From NCBI GenBank assembly GCA_042408595.1, contig JBHOQX010000002.1:1-36017 (forward strand): DNA of 36,017 nucleotides, read 5' to 3'. Of this stretch, positions 8,122-15,627 are shown piece after piece (the stretch's first letter is position 1; every line of letters starts with the position of its first letter). The DNA comes from JBHOQX01 sp042408595. Lineage in GTDB: Bacteria > Chloroflexota > Chloroflexia > Chloroflexales > Roseiflexaceae. The notes under the pieces were generated by a model. That model saw nothing but the letters and a program-made list of their open reading frames with translations, had not been told where the DNA came from and did no database searches. The translations under genes were made by a program, and so were the position numbers.

Positions 8122-8304
8122 TCTGGCCAGCAGCCAGGAGCCAGACACGGAGGCCGGGAGAGCAGGAGCGGGGAAGGCAAGCCAGCGGCCAGCAGCCACG
8201 AGCCATGGGACGGGAGCAGGGGAGCGGGGGACGGGCCAGATCGGCTGCGTGCGCACATACTCGGGACGATATTGCCCCGGTGACCTTCCGGGAGGAACGC
8301 GCCA
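8122..8304 (+). other. Spacer with purine-rich low-complexity sequence
   Basis: No gene is seen. The stretch holds repeats of CCAGCAGCCAgGAGCCA and agcaggagcgggg types, and ends with the ribosome site GGAGGAA (8291-8297) of the next gene. No terminator or clear promoter was found, so co-transcription with the upstream gene is possible. Confidence 0.5.
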
Positions 8305-9387
8305 ATGATGGACAAGCATCCCGCTCTGATCGTCCGCACCCGTGAGCCGCTGAACGGCGGGCCGCCGCCAGCGCGGATGGGCGAGTCGTTCATCACACCG
8401 ACCGAGCTATTCTTTGTGCGCAATCATGGCGACATTCCGGAGATCGATCCGGCGAGCTACCGGCTGCGGGTTAGCGGGCTGGTAGGGGCGCCGCTGGTCC
8501 TCTCGCTCGATGAGCTACGCGCGCGCTTTCGCGCTGTCACCGTGACCGCGACGATTCAGTGCGCCGGCAACCGCCGCAGCGAACTGATGGCTATCGAGTC
8601 GATCTCTGGCGAGGTGCCGTGGGGCCTGGAGGCGGTCAGCACGGCGACCTGGCACGGTGTCCGGCTGCAGGACGTGCTCGCTGCCGCGGGCCCGCTGGAC
8701 GGCGCGCGCCATGTCGCCTTCACCGGGCTGGACGCGGTGACGCGGCTGGGGCGCACCTTCGGCTTCGGCGGCTCTATCCCGCTCGACAAGGCGCTCGGCC
8801 CGGAGGTGCTGCTGGCGTTCGAGATGAACGGCGCGCCGCTGCCGCCCATCCATGGCGCGCCGCTCCGGGCGGTCGTACCGGGCTACATCGGCGCACGCAG
8901 CGTGAAGTGGCTGGGCGAGATCAGCGTGCAGGCTGAGCCGTCCGACAACTATTTCCAGGCGCAGGCCTACAAGCGCTTTCCGGCGGATGTGCGCGCCGAG
9001 ACCGTGGATTGGTCGCAGGGCGAGATGCTGAGCGAGATCGAGCTGACGGCGGCGATCTGCGCGCCGGAGGATGGCGCGCAGCTGCCAGCCGGCGAGACCC
9101 TGGTGCGCGGCTTCGCGCTGGCAGGGGCCGGCGCGGCGCTGGTGCGCGTCGAGCTCTCGTGCGATGGCGGGGCGACCTGGGTCGAGGCTGAGTTGCTGGG
9201 CGCGGCGGAGCCGTGGGCCTGGCGGCTGTGGCGAGCGCGCCTTGTCGTGCCGCCGGGTGAGACCGAGCTGGTCGTCCGGGCGTGGGATACCTCGGGTCGG
9301 GCACAGCCGTGCGAGCTAGGCGAGGTGTGGAATTTCAAGGGCTACATGAACAACGCCTGGCACCGCGTGCGCGTCACCGGGGTGTAG
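8305..9387 (+). CDS. Sulfite-oxidase-family molybdopterin oxidoreductase
   Basis: A 360-residue protein with the oxidoreductase molybdopterin-binding domain (about residues 40-215) and the C-terminal Mo-co dimerisation domain (about 235-355). The molybdenum-coordinating cysteine is Cys86 in ATIQCAGNRRSEL. Other family stretches are PPIHGAPLRAVVPGYIGARS followed by VKWL, and NNAWHRV near the end. No signal peptide, Tat motif, heme or membrane anchor is visible, so unlike SorA or YedY-type enzymes it appears cytoplasmic. It would oxidise sulfite or a related substrate, with an unknown electron acceptor. GGAGGAA (8291-8297) serves either of the tandem ATG codons at 8305 and 8308. It is convergent with the P450 gene. 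Confidence 0.9.
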   Translation: MMDKHPALIVRTREPLNGGPPPARMGESFITPTELFFVRNHGDIPEIDPASYRLRVSGLVGAPLVLSLDELRARFRAVTVTATIQCAGNRRSELMAIESISGEVPWGLEAVSTATWHGVRLQDVLAAAGPLDGARHVAFTGLDAVTRLGRTFGFGGSIPLDKALGPEVLLAFEMNGAPLPPIHGAPLRAVVPGYIGARSVKWLGEISVQAEPSDNYFQAQAYKRFPADVRAETVDWSQGEMLSEIELTAAICAPEDGAQLPAGETLVRGFALAGAGAALVRVELSCDGGATWVEAELLGAAEPWAWRLWRARLVVPPGETELVVRAWDTSGRAQPCELGEVWNFKGYMNNAWHRVRVTGV

Positions 9388-9539
9388 GCTGATTGGGGCT
9401 GCCCGCGCGGCGGAACATGAGGGGGCTTGGAGGGCGGCGCCCGCGAAACCTTCCCGTTGCAGACAGCTTCTGAGCCCTGATCCCTGCGCCGCAGACGCAT
9501 AAGAGCCGGCGGCCCGCCGCCCAGAACCCCTGAGCGGCA

Positions 9540-10967
9540 TCAGGCGGTCTGTGCCAGATCTACCATCTCGTGAATGTTGCCGCGCACCGGCGCGCGGCTG
9601 GCGGCAAAGCGCCCGTCCGCCGGGTGAACGACCACCGGCATCCCGTGGCGCGGCGAAAGCGTGATCTTCACCCGCCGGTCGATCCGCGCGCCGGGGATGA
9701 CCGCCAGCCGATAGCGCTGCAGGATCATCGCCAGGACGATCCGGACCTCCATGAGCGCGAAGGTCGCGCCGAGGCACATGTGCGGCCCTGCACCGAACGG
9801 CAGGTAACCATAGGTTCCGGCGTCGAGCCGCTCCCAGCGGGCCGGCTGGAAGCGCGCCGGCTCGTCGTACAGTTCCGGTAGGCGGTGGGTGAGGTATGGG
9901 CTGATCGTGACCGTGCCGCCCTGCGGCCCGTGGTACGCCCCGAGGCTGAACGGCGCCGTAGCGACCCGTACGAGGAATGGCGCGGGCGGCAACAGGCGCA
10001 GGCTCTCCTTCACCACCCGCTCCAGCAGCGGCAGCCGCCCGAGTTGCTCGACCGTCGGCGGAGCGCCGCGCAGCTCGCCGGCCAGCTCGTCGCACAGATC
10101 GGCGGCGACCTGCGGGTGCTGCGCGAGCAGAAAGAGCGTCCAGGTCAGCGCGTTCGAGCTCGTCTCGTGCCCGGCGACGAAGACCAGGCTGGTCTGGCCG
10201 ATCAGCTCGGACTCGCTCAGGCGCGCGCCGTCCTCATCGTGCGCCTGGAGCAGCATGGCGAGCACGTCATCGCCGTCTGGGCAGGCGCGGCGCGCGTCGA
10301 TCATGGCCCGTACCCGCTCCTCCAGATGGTCAGAGCGGCGCAGCAGGCGGCGGAACGGGCCGCCGGGCAGGCCCGGCGGCAGCAAGTAGACGCCGGACGA
10401 TTCGAGCCGCGCCATCCAATCCTGGATCTCCGCGCCGACGCTGTGGGCATCGCGCTCAGCGTCCAGGCCGAACAGGGTGCGGCTGGCGATGCAGAGCGTC
10501 AGCCGGCGCATCTCCGCCGCCAGGTCGAGCCGTGCCCCGGGCCGCCAGGCGTCCAGGTGGCGGGCGGTGAGCGCGACCATCTGGTCGCGGTAGGTCTTCA
10601 CCCGCGTGCGATGGAAAGCGGGTAGCACCAGCCGCCGCTGCTGGCGATGCACCGCGCCGTTCATGCTGAGCAGGTTGTACGTCAGCCGCGCCAGCGCCGA
10701 GTCGGGCGGGGCGCCGGGCGGTGCGATCGGCGCCGAGTTGAACAGCGCCGGGTCGGACAGCACCTGGTGGTTGTGTTCCGGGCCGAAGGCGAACAGCCAC
10801 CATGGGTTGCCCGCCATCCAGCTCGCGACCAGGCCGTAGCGCTGGTAGAGCCGGGTCATAAAGCCGATCGAGTCGCGGAGAAAAGCGATCGATTGGCCGC
10901 GCCAGCCGAACGGCGCTGGTGGGCCGGGGGCGGTGGCGGCGTAGGTGGGTTCTGTCGTGGTGAGCAT
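9540..10967 (-). CDS. Cytochrome P450
   Basis: A 475-residue soluble P450 monooxygenase. All key elements are visible: the I-helix oxygen-activation motif VAGHETSSNA (about residue 258), the K-helix ExxR in VKESLRLLPPAP, and the heme loop FGAGPHMCLGATFALME with the axial cysteine at residue 398. The start is set at 10967 (MLTTTEPT); the frame stays open upstream for 66 residues, but those are compositionally random and overlap the promoter. Length and motifs fit class I/CYP102-like bacterial P450s; the substrate is not predictable. No ferredoxin or reductase gene is adjacent, so electron donors must be encoded elsewhere. The fatty-acid hydroxylase type is suggested only weakly, by the GAYHGPQGGTVTISPYLTHR segment. 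Confidence 0.93.
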   Translation of the reverse strand: MLTTTEPTYAATAPGPPAPFGWRGQSIAFLRDSIGFMTRLYQRYGLVASWMAGNPWWLFAFGPEHNHQVLSDPALFNSAPIAPPGAPPDSALARLTYNLLSMNGAVHRQQRRLVLPAFHRTRVKTYRDQMVALTARHLDAWRPGARLDLAAEMRRLTLCIASRTLFGLDAERDAHSVGAEIQDWMARLESSGVYLLPPGLPGGPFRRLLRRSDHLEERVRAMIDARRACPDGDDVLAMLLQAHDEDGARLSESELIGQTSLVFVAGHETSSNALTWTLFLLAQHPQVAADLCDELAGELRGAPPTVEQLGRLPLLERVVKESLRLLPPAPFLVRVATAPFSLGAYHGPQGGTVTISPYLTHRLPELYDEPARFQPARWERLDAGTYGYLPFGAGPHMCLGATFALMEVRIVLAMILQRYRLAVIPGARIDRRVKITLSPRHGMPVVVHPADGRFAASRAPVRGNIHEMVDLAQTA

Positions 10968-11071
10968 ACGGGTAGAGCGCAACGCGCTGCGCCTCTGAAC
11001 GGGCTGTGCGCTGCGGCTGTATCCGGCAGCGGCGCATCGCCCAATGCGTGGCGGTTGAGAGTGATGCGCGT

Positions 11072-11100
11072 ATTGTAGCAAGCAGCGCGCCATAGCGCAA
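11072..11100 (-). promoter_or_regulatory. Promoter of the P450 gene
   Basis: Read on the minus strand: TTGCGC (11100-11095), a 17-base spacer and TACAAT (11077-11072). The leader is about 100 bases. The TTGCGN-17-box pattern recurs at the BMP transporter promoter (35677-35705). Confidence 0.6.
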
Positions 11101-11185
11101 TGGCGCGGCGGGCGGATGCAATCCGGCGCAGACGCAGGGGTGCGCACTTGCGGCGCGCTCGCCACGCTGTCGCCTTGTCACCGTG

Positions 11186-12151
11186 TCACTTTTCCATCCG
11201 CTCGAAGAGAATCGCTCCCGGCCCCGCGACAAAGCCGAGGTTGCGGTTGATCGCCAGCATGCTCGCATTGTTGGTCTCGACCCAGGTGCGGATGGCGCGG
11301 TAGCCGGCCCGCTGCGCATAGTCGATGGTCGCCAGCTTGAGCGCCATGGCCACGCCGCGGCCGCGGTGTGAACGCAGCACGCCGGTCACCTGCTGGTTGA
11401 GCAGTCTCGGGTCCTCGGCGTCGGGGTGAAGAAAGCTTTCGCCGATGTACTGGTCGCCGTCGAGCGCCACGAAGAACGCCTGCGGCAGGCGGGTGGCGAA
11501 GCCCTCGAACCAGGCGAGCGTTGGCAGCGGCTGGGTCGGGATCGGCACGTCGCGAGTGAGGGCGGCGTGCAGGGCAAAGAGCTTCGGCAGCCAAGCGGGG
11601 TCGCTGGCGCGCAGCTCGGCCAGTGTGCGGATCGCCAGCCCCTGCGCCTCGACGCGGGCCCGCGCCGCGTCGAGCGCCGCCGTGTTGGCCCCGGCGAGCT
11701 CCAACGTGAACGGCAGGGTGCGCAGCACTTCACGGAAGCCGGCGCGCTCGGCGAGGGCGATCTCCGGCCGGCCCTCACGGATCATCGCTCGCGCCGCCGC
11801 CGCGCCGAGCGCGTGGAGGTCGGCGCACAGCCGGCTGTAGAGCAGCCGGCCCGCGCCGCGTCGCCGGGCCTCGGGCCGGACGCGCACGGCCACCCAGTAG
11901 CGCCCCGGTTCGTCCAGCCAGGGGATGTGAAAGAGGAACCCGTAGCCGACCGGCTCGCCGCCCGTTTCCGCCAGATAGTAGCGCAGCGTCTGGCCGGTGG
12001 CGGCAAAACTATCGATGAAGGCCCGCACCTCGCCCACCGCCGGGTACTCGAAATCGCAGAGCGTCTCGGGCTCCGCCGCCGCGATCGCGGCGACCGCGGC
12101 GCAATCCGGATCGGTCGTCTGGAGCGCACGGACGGTCAACAGGGCAGTCAT
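11186..12151 (-). CDS. Double-domain GNAT acetyltransferase
   Basis: A 321-residue protein with two tandem GNAT folds. The first (about residues 10-150) has the acetyl-CoA-binding loop in VRVRPEARRRGAGRLLY. The second (about 165-320) has VTGVLRSHRGRGVAMALKLA and the C-terminal TWVETNNASMLAINRNLGF followed by V, the classic end of motif B. Start 12151 is selected by GAGG five bases upstream on the minus strand; a longer frame begins at 12172 without a ribosome site. Double GNATs of this type include mycothiol synthase and antibiotic acetyltransferases, but this sequence is not specific enough to name a substrate. It is transcribed in the same direction as the P450, with a spacer of over 200 bases. 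Confidence 0.85.
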   Translation of the reverse strand: MTALLTVRALQTTDPDCAAVAAIAAAEPETLCDFEYPAVGEVRAFIDSFAATGQTLRYYLAETGGEPVGYGFLFHIPWLDEPGRYWVAVRVRPEARRRGAGRLLYSRLCADLHALGAAAARAMIREGRPEIALAERAGFREVLRTLPFTLELAGANTAALDAARARVEAQGLAIRTLAELRASDPAWLPKLFALHAALTRDVPIPTQPLPTLAWFEGFATRLPQAFFVALDGDQYIGESFLHPDAEDPRLLNQQVTGVLRSHRGRGVAMALKLATIDYAQRAGYRAIRTWVETNNASMLAINRNLGFVAGPGAILFERMEK

Positions 12152-12374
12152 AGCACCTCGGGCCGGCCACAAACGTGGGGGCTCAGGCAGTCGGCGATCA
12201 GACGGCTAGAGAGCGGACCGCCGGCACAGACCGGCCTGCCATCGGTGTTCTGGCTGCCTGACCGTCCGACCATTGGGCGATGGCAGATTGCAGATCGTCT
12301 GACCGCTCGACCGTCTGACCGTCTGTTTCCTGGCTTCCGGCTTCTGGCTTTTGGCCGCCTGACTGCCTTGGCTG
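12152..12374. other. Low-complexity spacer
   Basis: It contains runs such as tctgaccgctcgaccgtctg and ggcttccggcttctggct that repeat short words (gaccgtctg; ggcttc/tggctt). No open frame with coding character, no promoter and no clean hairpin was seen. Confidence 0.4.
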
Positions 12375-12740
12375 TTACGTCTTTCTGCTCCGCCCAGCCG
12401 GGCGGCCGGGGCGCTTCGGGGGCGTGTCCGACCCGACGGCCGCGCCCGAGCTGGAGGCGGCTGGCGTTTCCGCGGCGCTTACCGTGAAGCGCAGCAGCCC
12501 TTCGCGCCCGCGAAGGAAGGTGAGCCGGATGGGCGGATCGCGCCGGGCGGCAGCGGCCTTCATCCGGTTCCGCACCGTCAGCCGCGCCTCGCCCGGCTCC
12601 AGCTCGACCTCGCCGTAGTCGCCGATGTCGAAATTCGCAAGCAGCGCATCGTATTCGGCGGCGGTCGCCCGCCGCACGCCGACACGCTTCCGCTCCATCG
12701 CCCGTACTTCTTCAGGGCTTAATTTGCGGAGTCTTGGCAT
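12375..12740 (-). CDS. Small basic hypothetical protein with AT-hook-like tail
   Basis: A 121-residue protein not assigned to a known family. The ATG at 12740 is supported by AAGGGAG upstream on the minus strand; an in-frame ATG at 12785 lacks one. The N-terminal half is charged, with LSPEEVRAMERKRVGVRRAT. The middle (DIGDYGEVELEPGEARLTVR, then NRMKAAAARRD) looks like a small beta-rich fold. The tail is disordered and ends in PPKRPGRPAGRSRK, which contains an RPGRPAG core resembling an AT-hook. It may be a DNA-associated protein. It is the divergent neighbour of xylulokinase. Coding status is supported by the ribosome site and by codon-like GC bias, not by homology. Confidence 0.55.
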   Translation of the reverse strand: MPRLRKLSPEEVRAMERKRVGVRRATAAEYDALLANFDIGDYGEVELEPGEARLTVRNRMKAAAARRDPPIRLTFLRGREGLLRFTVSAAETPAASSSGAAVGSDTPPKRPGRPAGRSRKT

Positions 12741-12971
12741 TCTGCTCTCCCTTGCTTGCAGAAACGCGGCAATCACCTTTTTCACGGCGAGTTTGTGCGG
12801 AACGAGCAGTCATTCAGCGGTCACGCCGTCAGGGGCCGGATCGTGGCCGCGGTACGGAGCGGCGCGCGATCCAGGCTATAGCCTACCGCAAAACGGCTGA
12901 TCCGGCAAATCTGAGATCGCGGTATCATAGCTGTCGCCGTTGTTGGAAGAAATCGGCGGACGCCGCCAGCA

Positions 12972-12986
12972 GTTTCACGTGAAAAC
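12972..12986 (+). promoter_or_regulatory. parS-like palindrome (TTTCACGTGAAA core)
   Basis: GTTTCACGTGAAAAC contains the perfect 12-bp palindrome TTTCACGTGAAA (12973-12984). It matches the known ParB site core GTTTCACGTGAAAC at 13 of 14 positions. It lies 36 bases before the xylulokinase ATG, so it could also be an operator for a sugar-responsive LacI-type repressor. Confidence 0.5.
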
Positions 12987-13001
12987 CGGCGCATCGCCGG
13001 T
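12985..13001 (+). promoter_or_regulatory. Leader hairpin before xylulokinase
   Basis: ACCGGCG-CAT-CGCCGGT is a perfect 7-bp stem with a three-base loop. It abuts the palindrome at 12972-12986 and ends eight bases before the ribosome site GAGAGG. It may influence translation initiation. Confidence 0.45.
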
Positions 13002-13021
13002 GCAATGCAGAGAGGATGACC

Positions 13022-14521
13022 ATGGCTCGCTACTTTGTCGGAATCGACGTCAGCACGACCGCATCCAAGGCGCTGGTGATCGACGAGCAGGGGGCGACGG
13101 TCGCCAGCCACAGCGCGTCGCACGACCTTGCGACGCCGCGCCCGCTCTGGTCCGAGCAGGACCCACGGCAGTGGTGGGCGGCGACGGTCGCCAGCCTGCG
13201 CGCGGTGCTTCGGCAGATCCCGGCCGAGGCCGTCGCCGCCGTGGGGCTGACCGGCCAGATGCACGGCCTGACGCTGCTGGACGAGCGCGACGAGCCGCTG
13301 CGCCCGGCCATCCTCTGGAACGATGGCCGCTCCGCGCCGCAGTGCGCCGCGATCACCGCACAGGTCGGCCCGGCGCGGCTGCATCGCCTGATCGGCAGCG
13401 CGATGCTGCCCGGCTTCACCGCGCCGAAGCTGCTCTGGGTGCGCCAAAACGAGCCGGAGGTGTTCCGTCGCACGGCGCGTGTGCTGCTGCCCAAGGATTA
13501 TGTCCGCCTCAAGCTGACCGGCGAGGCAGTGACCGATGTGGCCGACGGCTCCGGCATGGCGCTGATGGACGTGGGCCGGCGCGCCTGGTCGGACGACCTG
13601 CTCGCCGCGCTCGACATCCCCGCCGCCTGGCTGCCGCGCCTGTGCGAGTCGCCGGAGGTCTGCGCCGTGGTCGGCGCCGCCGGGGCCGAGGCGACCGGGC
13701 TGCGCCCCGGCACGCCGGTCGTCGGCGGTGCGGGCGACCAGCCGGCCTCCGGCATCGGCAGCGGCATCCTCGCGCCGGGGCAGACGAGCATCACCGTCGG
13801 CACGTCCGGGGTGGTCTTCACCGCCAGCGACCGCTACGACCCAGAGCCGGAAGGGCGGCTGCATCACTTTTGTCACGCTGTGCCGGGACAATGGTTTTAT
13901 ATGGGCGTGATGCTGAGCGCCGCCGGTGGCATGCGCTGGCTGCACGACAGCCTCGCGCCTGATGCGACCTACGAGGAACTGAGCGCGGCGGCGGCCGGTG
14001 TGCCGCGTGGCGCGCGCGGGCTACTGTTCCTGCCGTACCTCACCGGCGAGCGCCACCCGCACCCCGACCCGCTGGCGCGCGGGGCGTTCGTCGGCCTGAC
14101 GCTCCGCAGCGGGCTGGCGGAGATGGTGCGCGCCGTGATGGAGGGGGTGGCCTTCGGCCTGCGCGACAACCTGGAGCTGCTGCGGGCGCGCGGCGTGCGC
14201 CCGCCGGCCGCGGCGGTGAGCGGCGGGGCGATGCAAAGCCCGACCTGGCGGCAGATTCTGACCGATGTGGCAGATATGCCGCTCTACACCGTCACCAGCA
14301 CCGAGGGTGCGGCCTTCGGCGCAGCGCTGCTGGCGGGGGTCGGAGCGGGCGCGTGGCCGGATGTCGCCGCCGCCGTCGCGGCGCTCATTCGCCAGATCGA
14401 CCGGACCGAGCCGGATGCGGCGGGCGCCGCTGAGTACGCCCAGCTCTACCCGACCTACCGGGCGCTCTACCCGGCGCTGCGCGGCGCGTTCCATGACCTG
14501 GCGGCGTTCGAGGAGGGGTAG
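13022..14521 (+). CDS. xylB: Xylulokinase (FGGY kinase)
   Basis: A 499-residue FGGY-family carbohydrate kinase that phosphorylates D-xylulose with ATP in xylose catabolism. Diagnostic points are the N-terminal phosphate loop GIDVSTTASKALV, the xylulokinase-specific GLTGQMHGL (about residues 76-84), the catalytic aspartate Asp239 in GAGDQPASGIG, LTGERHPHPDPLARGAFVGL (the FGGY signature region) and AVSGGAMQSPTWRQ. The second of two nearby ATG codons is the start: GAGAGG (13010-13015) touches the first ATG (13016) but is six bases from that at 13022. No xylose isomerase is adjacent. An upstream parS-like palindrome and hairpin may regulate it. Confidence 0.93.
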   Translation: MARYFVGIDVSTTASKALVIDEQGATVASHSASHDLATPRPLWSEQDPRQWWAATVASLRAVLRQIPAEAVAAVGLTGQMHGLTLLDERDEPLRPAILWNDGRSAPQCAAITAQVGPARLHRLIGSAMLPGFTAPKLLWVRQNEPEVFRRTARVLLPKDYVRLKLTGEAVTDVADGSGMALMDVGRRAWSDDLLAALDIPAAWLPRLCESPEVCAVVGAAGAEATGLRPGTPVVGGAGDQPASGIGSGILAPGQTSITVGTSGVVFTASDRYDPEPEGRLHHFCHAVPGQWFYMGVMLSAAGGMRWLHDSLAPDATYEELSAAAAGVPRGARGLLFLPYLTGERHPHPDPLARGAFVGLTLRSGLAEMVRAVMEGVAFGLRDNLELLRARGVRPPAAAVSGGAMQSPTWRQILTDVADMPLYTVTSTEGAAFGAALLAGVGAGAWPDVAAAVAALIRQIDRTEPDAAGAAEYAQLYPTYRALYPALRGAFHDLAAFEEG

Positions 14522-14686
14522 GGGCGGTGTATCAGTATCAGGAGAAGACCATGCGCGGCATCCCGCCTGCCGCCTTTGCTGTCGCGCCCGCTTTGACAAC
14601 CCGCGCCCCGGTTGGGAGGATCTTACCCACCTCGGCGCCCTCATCCTACCCCATTCAACAGGCTCCACCGCGCCAGGAGACGTGCC

Positions 14687-15268
14687 ATGATGCACGCAGC
14701 ATTCCTGACCGACTCAGCGAACGATCCGCCGGATATCGATTACCGCGCGCTGACAGAAAGCCTGCCCGCTGTTCTCTATACCGCGGCGTGGGACGAGGCC
14801 CGCGGCACGATTTACACCAGCCCGCAGATCGAGGCGCTGCTTGGCTTCACCCAGGCCGAGTGGCTGACTAATCCCGTCCGTTGGCAGCTGCAGCTGCACC
14901 CCGACGACCGCGAGCGGGTGCTGGCGGCGCTGGCGCGGTTCCACGCCGGCGCGGAGCCGGAACCACTCGACTACCGCATGCTGGCGCGCGACGGCGCGGT
15001 ACGCTGGGTACGCGACATGGTCGCGGTACTGCGTGACCCCGCTGGACGCCCCACCGGTATCTGTGGCGTGCGCTTAGATATTACTCACGAGAAGGAACTT
15101 GAATGGGATCTTGAGATGGCGCGGCGGGCGCTGGAGCAGGCGACCAGGCCACAGCTGGATGTCGAGGAACGGGCGCTGCTGCGGCGGCTGCACGCACTGC
15201 TGAGGCGGCCTGCTTCGACTACGCGCTGGCAGCCGTCACGAGCAGGCTCAACATCATCGCCGCCGTGA
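14687..15268 (+). CDS. PAS-domain protein, probably truncated
   Basis: A 193-residue protein. ATG 14687 follows CAGGAGA (14674-14680). Residues about 15-140 form a PAS_3-type sensor fold plus PAC motif: YTSPQIEALLGFTQAEW, WQLQLHPDDRERVLAAL, then DYRMLARDGAVRWVRD and GVRLDITHEKELE. A short helical linker (ELEWDLEMARRALEQA) follows, as found before histidine kinase or GGDEF domains, but no output domain comes next. The last 30 or so residues have no domain character and run into flavin reductase remnants in another frame. It could be a stand-alone sensor or the stub of a longer signalling protein. Confidence 0.75.
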   Translation: MMHAAFLTDSANDPPDIDYRALTESLPAVLYTAAWDEARGTIYTSPQIEALLGFTQAEWLTNPVRWQLQLHPDDRERVLAALARFHAGAEPEPLDYRMLARDGAVRWVRDMVAVLRDPAGRPTGICGVRLDITHEKELEWDLEMARRALEQATRPQLDVEERALLRRLHALLRRPASTTRWQPSRAGSTSSPP

Positions 15269-15520
15269 AACATCCCGGGTGACGACGGCGAGCACCTGTC
15301 TCGGCGCTTCACAAGCCGCAGCACCGACACGTTCGCCGGTGTGCCACACCGCATCAGCACGGGCGGCGCGCTCGTGACGATCGAGTGCGACCTGGCGGCG
15401 GCGCGCCCCGGCGGCGACCACACGATCTTCGTCGGCGCGGTGCGGGCGGTATCCGCGCGCGAGGGCGCGGCGCCGCTGCTGTACTACCGCGGCCGCTACC
15501 GCGCGCTGCGACCCTTGTAG
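15203..15520 (+). pseudogene. Flavin-reductase-like domain remnant with frameshift
   Basis: Two frames together read as a flavin reductase (FMN-binding split barrel) domain. The first frame gives CFDYALAAVTSRLNIIAAVK (bases 15211-15270). The second, ending at TAG 15518-15520, gives HLSRRFTSRSTDTFAGVPHR and GALVTIECDLAAA, then GGDHTIFVGAVRAV and PLLYYRGRYRALRPL. The last parts are the typical 'GDHxIxxGxV' and 'PLxYYRGRY' ends of the family. A frame change near 15266-15300 and the lack of a start codon mark it as broken, unless there is a sequence error. It partly overlaps the tail of the PAS frame. Confidence 0.65.
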
Positions 15521-15531
15521 TGCAAGCTTCA

Positions 15532-15606
15532 GCCATAGAGGACACGAGCGTATAGAGTTGGAGTGCGCAGACTGCTCGCCTCTAAGCCTTCTGTGTCCGC
15601 TATGGC
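15532..15606. repeat. Imperfect inverted repeat between convergent genes
   Basis: Left arm GCCATAGAGGACAC (15532-15545) pairs with GTGTCCGCTATGGC (15593-15606) at 13 of 14 positions; weaker pairing continues inward to about TAGAG/CTCTA (15553-15557/15580-15584). The loop is about 22 bases. It lies between the flavin reductase remnant and the fucosidase gene that converges on it, so it may terminate both, or be a small fold-back element. Confidence 0.55.
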
Positions 15607-15627
15607 AAGCGACATCTTGCTGAAGTG

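Noticed and set aside
6667..8319. Long minus-strand frame opposite the NAPRTase-like gene
   Set aside because: Composition mirrors the plus-strand codons, there are no domain motifs, and it runs through the low-complexity leader.
12940..13962. Plus-strand frame overlapping xylulokinase in another frame
   Set aside because: Arg/Gly/Ala-rich shadow without motifs; the xylulokinase frame carries all family residues.
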